From Sphingobacterium chungjuense (GTDB lineage Bacteria > Bacteroidota > Bacteroidia > Sphingobacteriales > Sphingobacteriaceae): DNA of 64,000 nucleotides. The notes under the pieces are model-generated. The model did not search any database. It was not told the DNA's origin and was given only the letters and a program-made list of their open reading frames with translations. This document shows, piece after piece, positions 9,109-18,100 of the stretch. The DNA is taken from positions 62,001 to 126,000 of the forward strand of contig NZ_WLYS01000003.1 of the NCBI RefSeq assembly GCF_011316935.1, in the 5' to 3' direction. Position numbers and translations under genes: made by a program. The number at the start of each line of letters is the position of its first letter. Position 1 is the first letter of the stretch.

Positions 9109-9840
9109 TTATTTTTTCGTTGACAGATCAGCATCTTCAAACACAATGTCCAACACTTCGTTAATATCCGAAATCGTATACGTTGGTTTAACGTCCGAAT
9201 CGATATCATGCTCCAAGCTATTACCTTTGAGCCAAGCCGTCTGGCAACCACAATTATTTCCTGGCTCAATATCTTTGGAAAGCGAATCGCCAATGACCAA
9301 ACATTCTGCTGGAGATAGCTTGATCGCTTCAATGCCTAAACTGTAAATCTGAGGATCAGGCTTACGTACACCGACCACTGCCGATTCGATGACGTGATCA
9401 AAAAAATGATCTATCTTATAGTCCTCTAATACCGCCCGTAAATTGCCATAAAAGTTAGACACCATAACCATGGGTATCTTATTCGCTAGTAAAGAAAGTA
9501 CTGTCTTCGCTTTTGCTATATGATATTTAGCAAAATCATATCCACCGCTGGCAATTGGAGTGATCAGATCATCATCTAAACGGTAGTTTAGTGTTTTCAA
9601 AAACTCAAATTGCGCTGCAACTTTGGCCAGAAGCACTTGCTCCATGTTGAAATCTGGTAGAATTATTCTTTCCAGTGCCGCTTTGCGTTCTGTATGCACA
9701 TAAGCTTGATAAAATGCCTCTTGCGTCACGTTTATTTCTAACCTTACGTAGAGATCCCATAAGATGGTAGACCAATGATCTCCTTTTGAGTCTAAGGTAC
9801 CACCAAAATCGAAAAGTAGACCTTTAATAGTATTATTCAT
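9109..9840 (-). CDS. HAD-superfamily hydrolase, probable phosphatase of the inositol-lipid operon
   Basis: This 243-residue HAD-IA protein shows motif I LLFDFGGTL (nucleophile Asp11), motif II VMVSN, motif III Lys in VRKPDPQIY and motif IV VIGDSLSKDI. The second acidic residue of motif I, normally Asp at +2 and the acid/base in HAD phosphatases, is Gly13 here. The start overlaps the end of the preceding membrane-protein gene by 8 bases, so it is translationally coupled. In an inositol-lipid operon a HAD enzyme would fit removal of the phosphate from phosphatidylinositol phosphate or inositol phosphate. That is inference, and the missing Asp leaves the chemistry open. Confidence 0.82.
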   Translation of the reverse strand: MNNTIKGLLFDFGGTLDSKGDHWSTILWDLYVRLEINVTQEAFYQAYVHTERKAALERIILPDFNMEQVLLAKVAAQFEFLKTLNYRLDDDLITPIASGGYDFAKYHIAKAKTVLSLLANKIPMVMVSNFYGNLRAVLEDYKIDHFFDHVIESAVVGVRKPDPQIYSLGIEAIKLSPAECLVIGDSLSKDIEPGNNCGCQTAWLKGNSLEHDIDSDVKPTYTISDINEVLDIVFEDADLSTKK

Positions 9841-10873
9841 GTGATAGTTCTTTGAGATTTTCCTCCACGTCTAGTGGAGCGGTTTTATTTCTCACGAGTA
9901 AAGTAAGTAGCAATCCGATAACAATCCAAATTAATTCTCTGATACGCGTAGCCAATCCGATAAATACGCCCGCGCTAGCCGAAAAGCCTACAACAGACAT
10001 GGCTAGTGCCATGCCTCCTTCACGCGTGCCCAGTTGCATAGGGAAGAAGAATATCAAGTTAGCAAATAGGGAAGATCCTGAGCTTACAATGATGGCCTCT
10101 ATGTAATTCATCTCCAATCCAAGCGCTCGCGCTATCAGATAAATCTCTACACAGCCAATCACTCTTGCGAAGAATTCCCAAAATAGAGAGGAGTAAAATT
10201 TTGGTTTTCGATGCTTATACAAATCGTTGATCTGCATATCTATCTCGGTAAATAACGTCTCATTCTTCTGCTGCAAACGCTTGGCTGCCTTTCCAATGAA
10301 CGGTAATTTGGTCGCGACTCGAAATACACTGTTTAGAATACCGTGCTTCGAAATCCGTGATACCCAAAACAGTAATCCACCAGCTAATGCAATAATGACG
10401 ACACAAGTTGCGATCACTGTGGGGCTAACAGGTAGATAGAAAATAATTAAGCCGATGGACAACACCCAAAACACCAAATGCGAAAGGATGTGCATCATAC
10501 CATATAGCAATACAGAAGAGCTGGCTTTTGCCTTTCCGAGTGCCGGTGTGAGCGACATGATGCGATAAGGTTCGCCACCAAGTGCTACAAAAGGCGTGAT
10601 ATAGTTGATTGCATATCCGGAGATAGTAAGTTGAAGAATACGACCGAAACTTATCTTAGCACCTTCGTAATTGTTTTCTCGAATAATGTCGCGAAAAGCC
10701 AATGCGTTCATAAAATAAATGACAAACCAGCTTAATAAGACCGGAATAAACCAGATACCGGTCTGTTGCAAATTAGCCCAGATATTATCGATCCCTAGCG
10801 CATACACCATGTAGACCAAGCTACCGATGCCCAGTAGGATAAATACGACTTTATAAAGCGTTTTCGTGCTCAT
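9833..10873 (-). CDS. Flippase-like integral membrane protein (LPG_synthase_TM/UPF0104 family)
   Basis: The 346-residue protein has about eight hydrophobic segments and the family blocks AINYITPFVALGGEPYR and FFFPMQLGTREGGMAL, matching the membrane half of MprF-type proteins. It lacks the soluble aminoacyl-transfer domain, so it should be a lipid flippase-like protein and not a lysyl-phosphatidylglycerol synthase. Its start overlaps the CDP-alcohol phosphatidyltransferase gene by 23 bases, and its end overlaps the HAD gene by 8. In this operon the natural guess is movement of the inositol lipid product across the inner membrane. The family call is strong; the role is inferred. Confidence 0.85.
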   Translation of the reverse strand: MSTKTLYKVVFILLGIGSLVYMVYALGIDNIWANLQQTGIWFIPVLLSWFVIYFMNALAFRDIIRENNYEGAKISFGRILQLTISGYAINYITPFVALGGEPYRIMSLTPALGKAKASSSVLLYGMMHILSHLVFWVLSIGLIIFYLPVSPTVIATCVVIIALAGGLLFWVSRISKHGILNSVFRVATKLPFIGKAAKRLQQKNETLFTEIDMQINDLYKHRKPKFYSSLFWEFFARVIGCVEIYLIARALGLEMNYIEAIIVSSGSSLFANLIFFFPMQLGTREGGMALAMSVVGFSASAGVFIGLATRIRELIWIVIGLLLTLLVRNKTAPLDVEENLKELSHE

Positions 10874-11834
10874 ACAAGCTTTTGCGTTCGATCGCTGACC
10901 AGAAATGTTTGCTCACGCGCTCCTGTCTATACACCATATAAATGAGAATAGGAGTAAGTACCAAAATATCAAATACGAAATATAGCCAAACCTGATCTAT
11001 AGAAATCCATAAAAACAAAAATAGCACCCGCGTATTAAACTGTACGATGTTGGTGTATTTCATCAATGGTTTATTTTGCGCTCTGAAATCTCGGATGAGA
11101 TTGAGGGGCAATCCATTTTTATATTGGCTTTTGATTACTGCTAATAGCTTTTGTAGCCAAGGAGAAAGTCGTTCCTGCAGGCGCGTGTAGCCTATATATC
11201 CATTCAACACGAACTTCGAGAAAGTATCTTTTTTCCAACTCAATTTTTCAAAATCTATTTGTAGATCATGTACATTGTCCAGCTCACTTCCGTTTTCACC
11301 TTTGATAAAGAAAAGGTGAACATTGCGATAATAATCGGCCATGGCCGATTGGAAAACATGTGCTACACCAGCCAAAACTCCAGGTATCCAGACCCAGGCA
11401 GACCAGCCTTGATCCATCAGCCGAAGGCATAATGCAATATGAATAGCCGCAAACCAAAAATCTCCGGCGAAGCCGTCGAGAATCCTTCCAAAGCGACTTT
11501 TCTGGTTGGTCAATCGCGCTAATTGCCCATCCGCAGAATCCAACGAGTTGGCAAATACGAGCAATAGCATCCCGATGGCATTGATCCAGAGATCTGGATA
11601 GTAAAACAGTATGCCAGCCGCAACGCCGATGAAAATGCTGGTGATAGTGACGGCATTGGGACTAATACCTGCACGCGCACATATTTTGGCGATGAATAGG
11701 CCGATGGGACGATAAAACCAAATATCGATGCGTTCTTCGGTATCGGAAGATTTGAGCGATTGCTCGAATTCGGACTCGATCGGTTGGTCGGTATTATGAT
11801 TTTCCACTAATGGTTGCGGATTTTTTTGTTTCAT
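10851..11834 (-). CDS. CDP-alcohol phosphatidyltransferase, probable inositol-lipid headgroup transferase
   Basis: This 327-residue membrane enzyme contains the CDP-alcohol phosphotransferase signature starting at Asp99: D-x2-D-G-x2-A-R-x8-G-x3-D, with Asp99, Asp102, Gly103, Ala106, Arg107, Gly116 and Asp120. The last Asp is at 125, giving a gap of four instead of the usual three residues. Several TM segments surround it, and a soluble N-terminal 40 residues and middle insertion (about 165-215) are present. Such enzymes displace CMP from a CDP-activated lipid or polyol. Neighbours make inositol phosphate and possibly an NDP-polyol, so it probably makes a phosphoinositol lipid. It overlaps the ATP-grasp gene by 41 bases. 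Confidence 0.9.
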   Translation of the reverse strand: MKQKNPQPLVENHNTDQPIESEFEQSLKSSDTEERIDIWFYRPIGLFIAKICARAGISPNAVTITSIFIGVAAGILFYYPDLWINAIGMLLLVFANSLDSADGQLARLTNQKSRFGRILDGFAGDFWFAAIHIALCLRLMDQGWSAWVWIPGVLAGVAHVFQSAMADYYRNVHLFFIKGENGSELDNVHDLQIDFEKLSWKKDTFSKFVLNGYIGYTRLQERLSPWLQKLLAVIKSQYKNGLPLNLIRDFRAQNKPLMKYTNIVQFNTRVLFLFLWISIDQVWLYFVFDILVLTPILIYMVYRQERVSKHFWSAIERKSLYEHENAL

Positions 11835-12690
11835 TCTGGGTAGATAATTTCTTAAATAAGAAATGGGCGATTACTTTTGCAGCTTCTTCTCTGCATGGCG
11901 CAAAACTTGGCCAATCGTTTAGATCTATGATATGTATGCTGCCATCTTTTTGTATGATAGCATCTCCACCGTATATTTCCACACCTAAAACTTCGGCTGA
12001 GCGTTCGGCCAATTGGTGAAGCTGTTTAGCATCGTAGTTATAATGATTCGTATGGCCGTTAATTTGTTCATATTCCTCATACTTATGATGCTTCACTTCA
12101 TAAGGGTAAAAGCTGTAAAAAAACGACGTGCCGCGCACCGCATAGAATTTAACGAGGTCACCACGCAGATGACGGGATATGACCGCTTCTTTGATATTCC
12201 GCAAGGCATATTCTTCGATAATATTCTGTGCTTGCGCAATGGTAGCTGCAAATGTCACATCTTCTTTGTGAATGGCATGAAAATCTCCACGTTTGATCCA
12301 CAAGCCATCTTCAGCCAATGATAAGGCATCAGTAGATAAAGGCTGATGTGTCTGCTGCACAACGCTCGCTGGATAGGAAATACCATTGGCCAAAAGATGC
12401 TCGGTCATATTTTTTCGAAAGCAATTTCGGATGCTGTACGACGAATTGAAGATAGGCATTCCGCCGTCTTCCAATTGCTGTAAGCGTAGTAATAAAGGTC
12501 TACTACGCCCCATGCTAATGATACCATCGCTATCAGAAATACCGATTTGCATAAAAGATTCTTCATCGCACAATCTAACGGCAGCACCGAAAGAGGTGAG
12601 TTCATCGCAAACGAGGCGCATGATAGCGGCATCATTGCCAATGTGGTTAGGAGAGAAGTTCTTCCTTCTATTTATAGCCAGTATATTCAT
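11794..12690 (-). CDS. ATP-grasp enzyme (RimK-like) of the inositol-lipid operon
   Basis: The protein has 298 residues from the ATG at 12690, one base after the stop of the nucleotidyltransferase gene. The C-terminal third has the ATP-grasp metal-binding block YGGDAIIQKDGSIHIIDLND, with the Asp and Asn ligands. Upstream lie an ATP-binding Lys segment (LWIKRGDFHA) and a charged strand (VKFYAVRGTSFFYSFYP). ATP-grasp enzymes either ligate a carboxylate to an amine or, in the ITPK family, phosphorylate inositol phosphates. Both are conceivable here and neither can be chosen from the sequence. A TTG eight codons upstream keeps the frame open but would overlap the previous gene, so the ATG was chosen. 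Confidence 0.85.
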   Translation of the reverse strand: MNILAINRRKNFSPNHIGNDAAIMRLVCDELTSFGAAVRLCDEESFMQIGISDSDGIISMGRSRPLLLRLQQLEDGGMPIFNSSYSIRNCFRKNMTEHLLANGISYPASVVQQTHQPLSTDALSLAEDGLWIKRGDFHAIHKEDVTFAATIAQAQNIIEEYALRNIKEAVISRHLRGDLVKFYAVRGTSFFYSFYPYEVKHHKYEEYEQINGHTNHYNYDAKQLHQLAERSAEVLGVEIYGGDAIIQKDGSIHIIDLNDWPSFAPCREEAAKVIAHFLFKKLSTQNETKKSATISGKS

Positions 12691-12691
12691 T

Positions 12692-13414
12692 TTAATTTTT
12701 GCCACATTCCCCAATTTCCATCAGATAAGCCTCGGCTTGTTTTTGGTCGGATAGATGATCAACATCCACGATCTTGTCGAAGACGTGGCCTTCCACGACC
12801 AATGATTTTTCTAAAAGACTTCGTTGATAGTTACGCATTCTACTTTGTCCGAGTTGAATTTGTTCATGGGCAATCTGCGCTGCGCGAATACGCAGTCCGT
12901 AGATACCACCAGAAACTAGATTGGTATTTTGTGTCTTTACGTCTGAAAAAAGTTCAATTCGATGATATTCATCCATTGCGATATACAAAGGGCTCTCGTC
13001 GTCTATAAAAGAGGTAACACCCATATACGCATCTGCTGATTTTCGCGACCTAAACTGTGTGATGTAGTTGGCAAATTCTCGATCCGAAAAAATAGTGTCC
13101 GTCGTCGTTACCACACATTCTTCCCAAGTCGGATTGGCCTGTAGTAGTTCGCCCAAGCTATGTAATGAACTTTCGGTATCAAAGACATAAGGATGTATAG
13201 GAACTCCAAAATCGTTGGTCTTCAAGAAATTTTGCAAGTCAACGGATACGCTATTGACGATAACGTGTACATGAGCGGCACCATTCTTGGCAAAGATCCT
13301 AATTAGTCGTTCAATCATAGCTATGCCACAGATCGGAAGGAGGGGTTTTGAGAGCTCGATACCTTCATTTTTTAACCTCGATCCTTGACCGGCAGCTATA
13401 ATGGCAAATTCCAT
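12692..13414 (-). CDS. Nucleotidyltransferase (sugar-phosphate/inositol-phosphate cytidylyltransferase-like)
   Basis: The 240-residue Rossmann-like protein starts with the NTP-transferase signature IIAAGQGSRL (residues 5-14) and a following Lys in LSKPLLPI, and has TTDTIF as a probable metal-binding Asp block near residue 103-108. It therefore should transfer a nucleotide to a phosphorylated polyol or sugar. Next to inositol-3-phosphate synthase and a CDP-alcohol transferase, the obvious candidate is CTP:inositol-phosphate cytidylyltransferase, as in archaeal/Thermotoga di-inositol-phosphate synthesis. That substrate is inference. It is the second gene of the operon, 105 bases after the synthase. 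Confidence 0.85.
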   Translation of the reverse strand: MEFAIIAAGQGSRLKNEGIELSKPLLPICGIAMIERLIRIFAKNGAAHVHVIVNSVSVDLQNFLKTNDFGVPIHPYVFDTESSLHSLGELLQANPTWEECVVTTTDTIFSDREFANYITQFRSRKSADAYMGVTSFIDDESPLYIAMDEYHRIELFSDVKTQNTNLVSGGIYGLRIRAAQIAHEQIQLGQSRMRNYQRSLLEKSLVVEGHVFDKIVDVDHLSDQKQAEAYLMEIGECGKN

Positions 13415-13519
13415 TTGGCTTTTCTTTATTGGTTAAGTTTTAATAACTAGGGAAGACAAAACATACTTTATGCTAAATCTAAGTGCTTCGCCTTCCCAAT
13501 ATCTATATATACAATAGGT

Positions 13520-14848
13520 TTACTGAATGCTTTCTATCAATTCTTGATAATAATCTAGTCCCAAGTGCGTAATAAGATCCTCGCCCTTAATATGTCTCAA
13601 AGTATTCTGAAGCTTCATCAATTGCTTGAAGATATCATGCTCTGCTGGAAGTCCCGGTGCAGTCTGTGGAGATTTTAAGTAAAATGACAACCACTCCTGT
13701 ACGCCATGCATCTCAGCACGCTGAGCCAAATCGATAAAAAGTGCTAAATCCAGCACAACGGGAGCAGCTAAGATCGAGTCGCGACACAAAAAGTTGATTT
13801 TGATCTGCATCTTATAGCCCATCCACCCAAAAATATCAATATTGTCCCAAGACTCTTTGTTATCACCATGTGGTGGGTAGTAGTTGATGCGGACTTTGTG
13901 GTAAAGATCGCCGTAAAGCTCTGGGTTTTTGTTCGCATCCAATATTTCTTCCAGTACCGATAATTTAGATACTTCTTTGGTCTTAAAGTTATCTGGATCA
14001 TCTAATACCAAGCCATCGCGATTACCTAAAATATTGGTCGAGAACCAACCTTCTACACCCAATGCACGTGCTTGCAATCCAGGTGCTACGATGGTTTTCA
14101 TCAGGGTTTGTCCGGTTTTAAAATCTTTTCCTGCAATAGCTACATTGTTTTCTAAAGCCAATTCTACGATAGCTGGGGCATCACAAGTTAGATTCGGAGC
14201 ACCATTGACATAAGGCACACCTTCCAATATTGCAGCATAGCAATACAACATACTCGGTGGGATACGGTCGTCGTTATTGTCCAATGCTTGTTCCAGCTTT
14301 GGAAGTTCTGTGAAGATATCTTCTGCATCGATGTATTTTTCCGTCGATCCACACCAAACGATAACTACCCGATCTAGGTTATTTTCCGCCTTGAATGTCT
14401 TAATATCTTCGCGAAGTGCTTCGATCAATTCACGATGTGTCGTCTGAGTCTTTACATGATCTCCATCTAGATTTTTGACAAAATCACGGTTGAATACCGC
14501 TTTCATCGGAACGATTTTTTCTAAATCTTCTCGTACAGCTTCCAATTGATGTGCTTCTAATACTTTGGCTTTGCTAGCTGCTTCGAATACATTGTCGGCA
14601 TATAAATCCCAACCACCAAACACGATATCCTGTAAGCCTGCCAAAGGCACAAAATCTTTAATCAATGGATTACGATCTTCTGTTCTCTTCCCTAATCGGA
14701 TACGACTCATTTGAGAAACTGATCCAATTGGTAGAGATAATCCTTTGTTTATCGAAGCTACTCCAGCAATTAATGTAGTCGCAACAGCGCCCAGTCCTGG
14801 CATCAAAATTCCCAGCTTGCCCGTTGCCTCTTTGATTTTATATTCCAT
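13520..14848 (-). CDS. ino1: Inositol-3-phosphate synthase (myo-inositol-1-phosphate synthase)
   Basis: The 442-residue protein converts glucose-6-phosphate to 1L-myo-inositol-1(3)-phosphate with bound NAD. It has the N-terminal Rossmann glycine motif MPGLGAVATT (16-25) and typical blocks IVWCGSTEKY, LEGVPYVNGAPNLTCD, IAGKDFKTGQTLMKT and GWFSTNILGNRDG. These contain the conserved lysines and the NAD/phosphate-binding residues of the family. Length and motifs match bacterial/eukaryal-type synthases. It heads the leftward operon and supplies the inositol phosphate used by the genes behind it. The 289 bases upstream form the likely promoter region. Confidence 0.96.
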   Translation of the reverse strand: MEYKIKEATGKLGILMPGLGAVATTLIAGVASINKGLSLPIGSVSQMSRIRLGKRTEDRNPLIKDFVPLAGLQDIVFGGWDLYADNVFEAASKAKVLEAHQLEAVREDLEKIVPMKAVFNRDFVKNLDGDHVKTQTTHRELIEALREDIKTFKAENNLDRVVIVWCGSTEKYIDAEDIFTELPKLEQALDNNDDRIPPSMLYCYAAILEGVPYVNGAPNLTCDAPAIVELALENNVAIAGKDFKTGQTLMKTIVAPGLQARALGVEGWFSTNILGNRDGLVLDDPDNFKTKEVSKLSVLEEILDANKNPELYGDLYHKVRINYYPPHGDNKESWDNIDIFGWMGYKMQIKINFLCRDSILAAPVVLDLALFIDLAQRAEMHGVQEWLSFYLKSPQTAPGLPAEHDIFKQLMKLQNTLRHIKGEDLITHLGLDYYQELIESIQ

Positions 14849-15137
14849 TTTACAGTAGTGAATGAATGTTTACAATATGTTAATACGGTTGTAAAAATGG
14901 GTTAAAAGTTTGGTTTAGCATATGACCAATTGTTAAATTAAAGTAAATATTTGACTATTCGGTACGTATGGTTAGTTTGACTGTTAGCAATATTACACAA
15001 TATTCAACGTGATGTTTAATTTTGAATATAAGCTAGTTATACAAAATTTAACTAACTGACCATTTAAGTCACAGGGTTAGTTTCTTACATCAGGTAATTT
15101 TTAAATATATAAAAATTTATAGAGAGTTTACCTAAAG
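14849..15137. promoter_or_regulatory. Promoter region of the inositol-lipid operon
   Basis: These 289 very AT-rich bases lie between the start of the inositol synthase gene and the end of the leftward dnaE-type gene, so they must carry the operon promoter. No exact TAnnTTTG element and no coding frame was found on either strand. Confidence 0.4.
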
Positions 15138-18100
15138 TTAACGCATCTTTTGTCGCGGAAGATTGACTTCGTGCGCTTGCGGATAAGGCTTTCGATTCGT
15201 CATACTTACATCTTCTTGTATTCTGCGTTGGGTATCGTACTGTCTTTTCTGATCATACGCATAACGGGGATCGGGAATAAATGCCATTTTTGCCATTTTA
15301 TGGATCGTGATGGTCGGAAAGTGATAATCTACTTCGACGATGCCCAACAGCAAATAACATCCGCCACCTTTGAAAGGATAATTGGCCAAGCTATCTGGGA
15401 AATGCGCTGTATCAAAATAGTTTCCTTGCACATCTACCCAAGTGCCAAAGTACATCGTTCCACGTTTGGTAGGTACGTGTTTTCTCGAAATCAGATAAGC
15501 CAGCATCTTCACTTGCTTTTTGTGCTGTTGAGTTAATTCGTTGACCATTACGGTGCCACGATAACGAGTTTGCAGCAGATCAAAAGGTGAGCAGGAGGTA
15601 GGAAATCCCAATAATTCGATTTCGTCGAAAGCATCTTCAAAAGCAGATCGCTCCAGTTTAGGCAATGTATATTCGCGAGCGGGCTCATGCAACAAGACCG
15701 GCTGCTGAGTTTGTGGTTTGAAAGATACCAACAACAAACGCGCGTGTACCAACAACTCACTTTTGCTCTTTCCAGTAAAGCGAAGTGCACCGATAAAAAT
15801 CAAAGTTTGTATGCTTTCTATACCCATTGGTACACGACGAAGTAAATCCTCTAACGAAATATATGCGCCATGTTTGAGTCGTTGGGCGACAATTTGATCG
15901 GCTAATTTGGATTCTAAGCCTTGCAAATGCATAAAACCCAAATACACATCGGTACCGTACAAAGTGGTGATGATATCGCTATGGTTTACACAAGGATTTT
16001 GTATCGTGGCGCCCGACATGCGCGCTTCATGGATATATACCTCGGTACGATAGAAGCCACCTTGATTATTGATCACAGCGACCATAAACTCCATCGGATA
16101 ATACACCTTTAGGTACAGACTTTGGTAACTTTCTACCGCATAAGAAGCCGAATGTGCTTTGCAAAAGGAATACCCTGCAAACGACTCAATCTGTCGATAA
16201 ACTTCCTGACTAAGCTGTGGATCATGTCCTTTCTGGGCGCAAGAATCAAAGAAGTTGTTGCGCACACGTTGTAACGCTTCCAGTGAGCGGCCTTTGCCAC
16301 TCATCGCACGACGCAGTACATCACCATCTGCGGCTGATAAACCGCCAAAGTGCATCGCAATCTTGATCACATCTTCCTGATACACCATAATGCCGTATGT
16401 CTCGCCCAGATGTTCGCGAAATACATCGTGCATGTACTCAAACTGATCGGGATAATTGTGTCGGAAAATATATTCTTTCATCATGCCCGACTGCGCTACT
16501 CCAGGTCGTATAATGGATGAGGCGGCTACCAAGGTGCGATAATCGGCACACTTTAGCCGACGCAACAATCCGCGCATCGCAGGCGATTCGATGTAAAAGC
16601 AACCAATCGTTTGTCCACGCGCGAGGTGATCGTTGCACAGTGCTTCTTCTTTGGAAATTTGCGTATTGCGAATGTCAATCGTTATGCCTCGATTTTGCGC
16701 AATAATCTTCACCGCATCGTTGATGCTGCCGATACCACGCTGACTAAGAATGTCAAACTTCTCCAGTCCAATGCTCTCGGCCACATGCATATCAAATTGC
16801 ACAATCGGGAAACCTTTGGGTGGCAATTCCAATGCCGAATACTGCGTAATCGGTTCTTCCGAAATCAATATACCGCAGGCGTGCATACTCCGCTGATTCG
16901 GGTATTTCTCTAGCATATTGACATAATGATGTATCTTGCGCACTACGGAGTTGGTATCGTGCTGATCCATGGATTGTGTAGCCAATGCATCCAACTCTTC
17001 TTTGGGCAAACCAAATACTTTACCTAGCTCTCGGAAGATAGAGCGGTATTTGAATGCTATGTTGGTGCCGCAAAAAGCCACATGATCTTTACCATAGCGA
17101 TCAAAGATATAGTGCAGAATAATGTCGCGCTCCTGCCAACCCCAATCGATATCAAAATCGGGTGGTACTTTACGATTTAGATTGAGGAAGCGCTCGAAAT
17201 ACAGATCCAATTCTAACGGGCAGATATCTGTGATGCCCAAGCAATACGCGATAATACTATTGGCACCGCTACCACGGCCAATATGCATAAACCCTTGGCT
17301 GTTGCTGTATTGCACAATATCCCACGTGATCAAGAAATAACCACTAAAATTGAGCTCATCAATCACTTTGAGTTCGCGTTCGGCACGTTGCCTAGCCAGC
17401 GTATGGTTATTAGCTCCATATCGTCGAAGCAGTCCCTTTTCGGTAAGCTCTGTGAGCAATAATCGGTCGCCCTCTCGGCCATCGGTGAAATGTTTTTTGT
17501 TTTTAGGTGTAGTGTATTCAAAGTCAAAAGAACAGCTCGCTAACAGCTGCGCTGTATTCGCTACGATTTGAGGATAAGCTTGAAAAATGGCGAGCAAATC
17601 TTGTACTGATAGAAAGTACTCATCTGGACGGCAGCAGTCTTCCTTGTGGAGCTTGGAAAGCAATACGTTGCGATCTATCGCGCGCAAAATACGGTGCAGT
17701 TGATATGATTCCTCGTTACTGATGGTGATCGGAGCTAAGATCACCATCTTGGGAAGATAACGTTGCCACTGTGGGCGGATCAATAGATTGATTTCATGCG
17801 GTTTTACACCGATGTATTCCTGTTCACCTAATACTTCAGGAGCTTTACTCATGGTGTAGATGACCGCTGTGTCGGGCAGGGCAGGGCATTTTGGGAGCAA
17901 CGCCGTTTCTTCCAAATTGTGCGTGGTGCGCAATTGACAGATAGCACCGACGCCACGACTATTTTTAGCGAGCAGAATGTAATAAAGTTCGTTGTTTTCT
18001 CGCATTTCCATTCCCACGACAGGCTTAATATGCTCCTGATGACATTTCTGCGTAAATTCATAAATGCCCGTTACGGTGTTGATATCGGTGAGCGCCAACG

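Noticed and set aside
9833..10873. Lysyl-phosphatidylglycerol synthase
   Set aside because: Only the membrane flippase-like half is present; the soluble aminoacyl-transfer domain is missing, so no lysylation role is claimed.
12692..13414. Glucose-1-phosphate or MurNAc-type nucleotidyltransferase as the final name
   Set aside because: The signature fits many substrates; the inositol context makes a cytidylyltransferase more likely, so the name was kept general.
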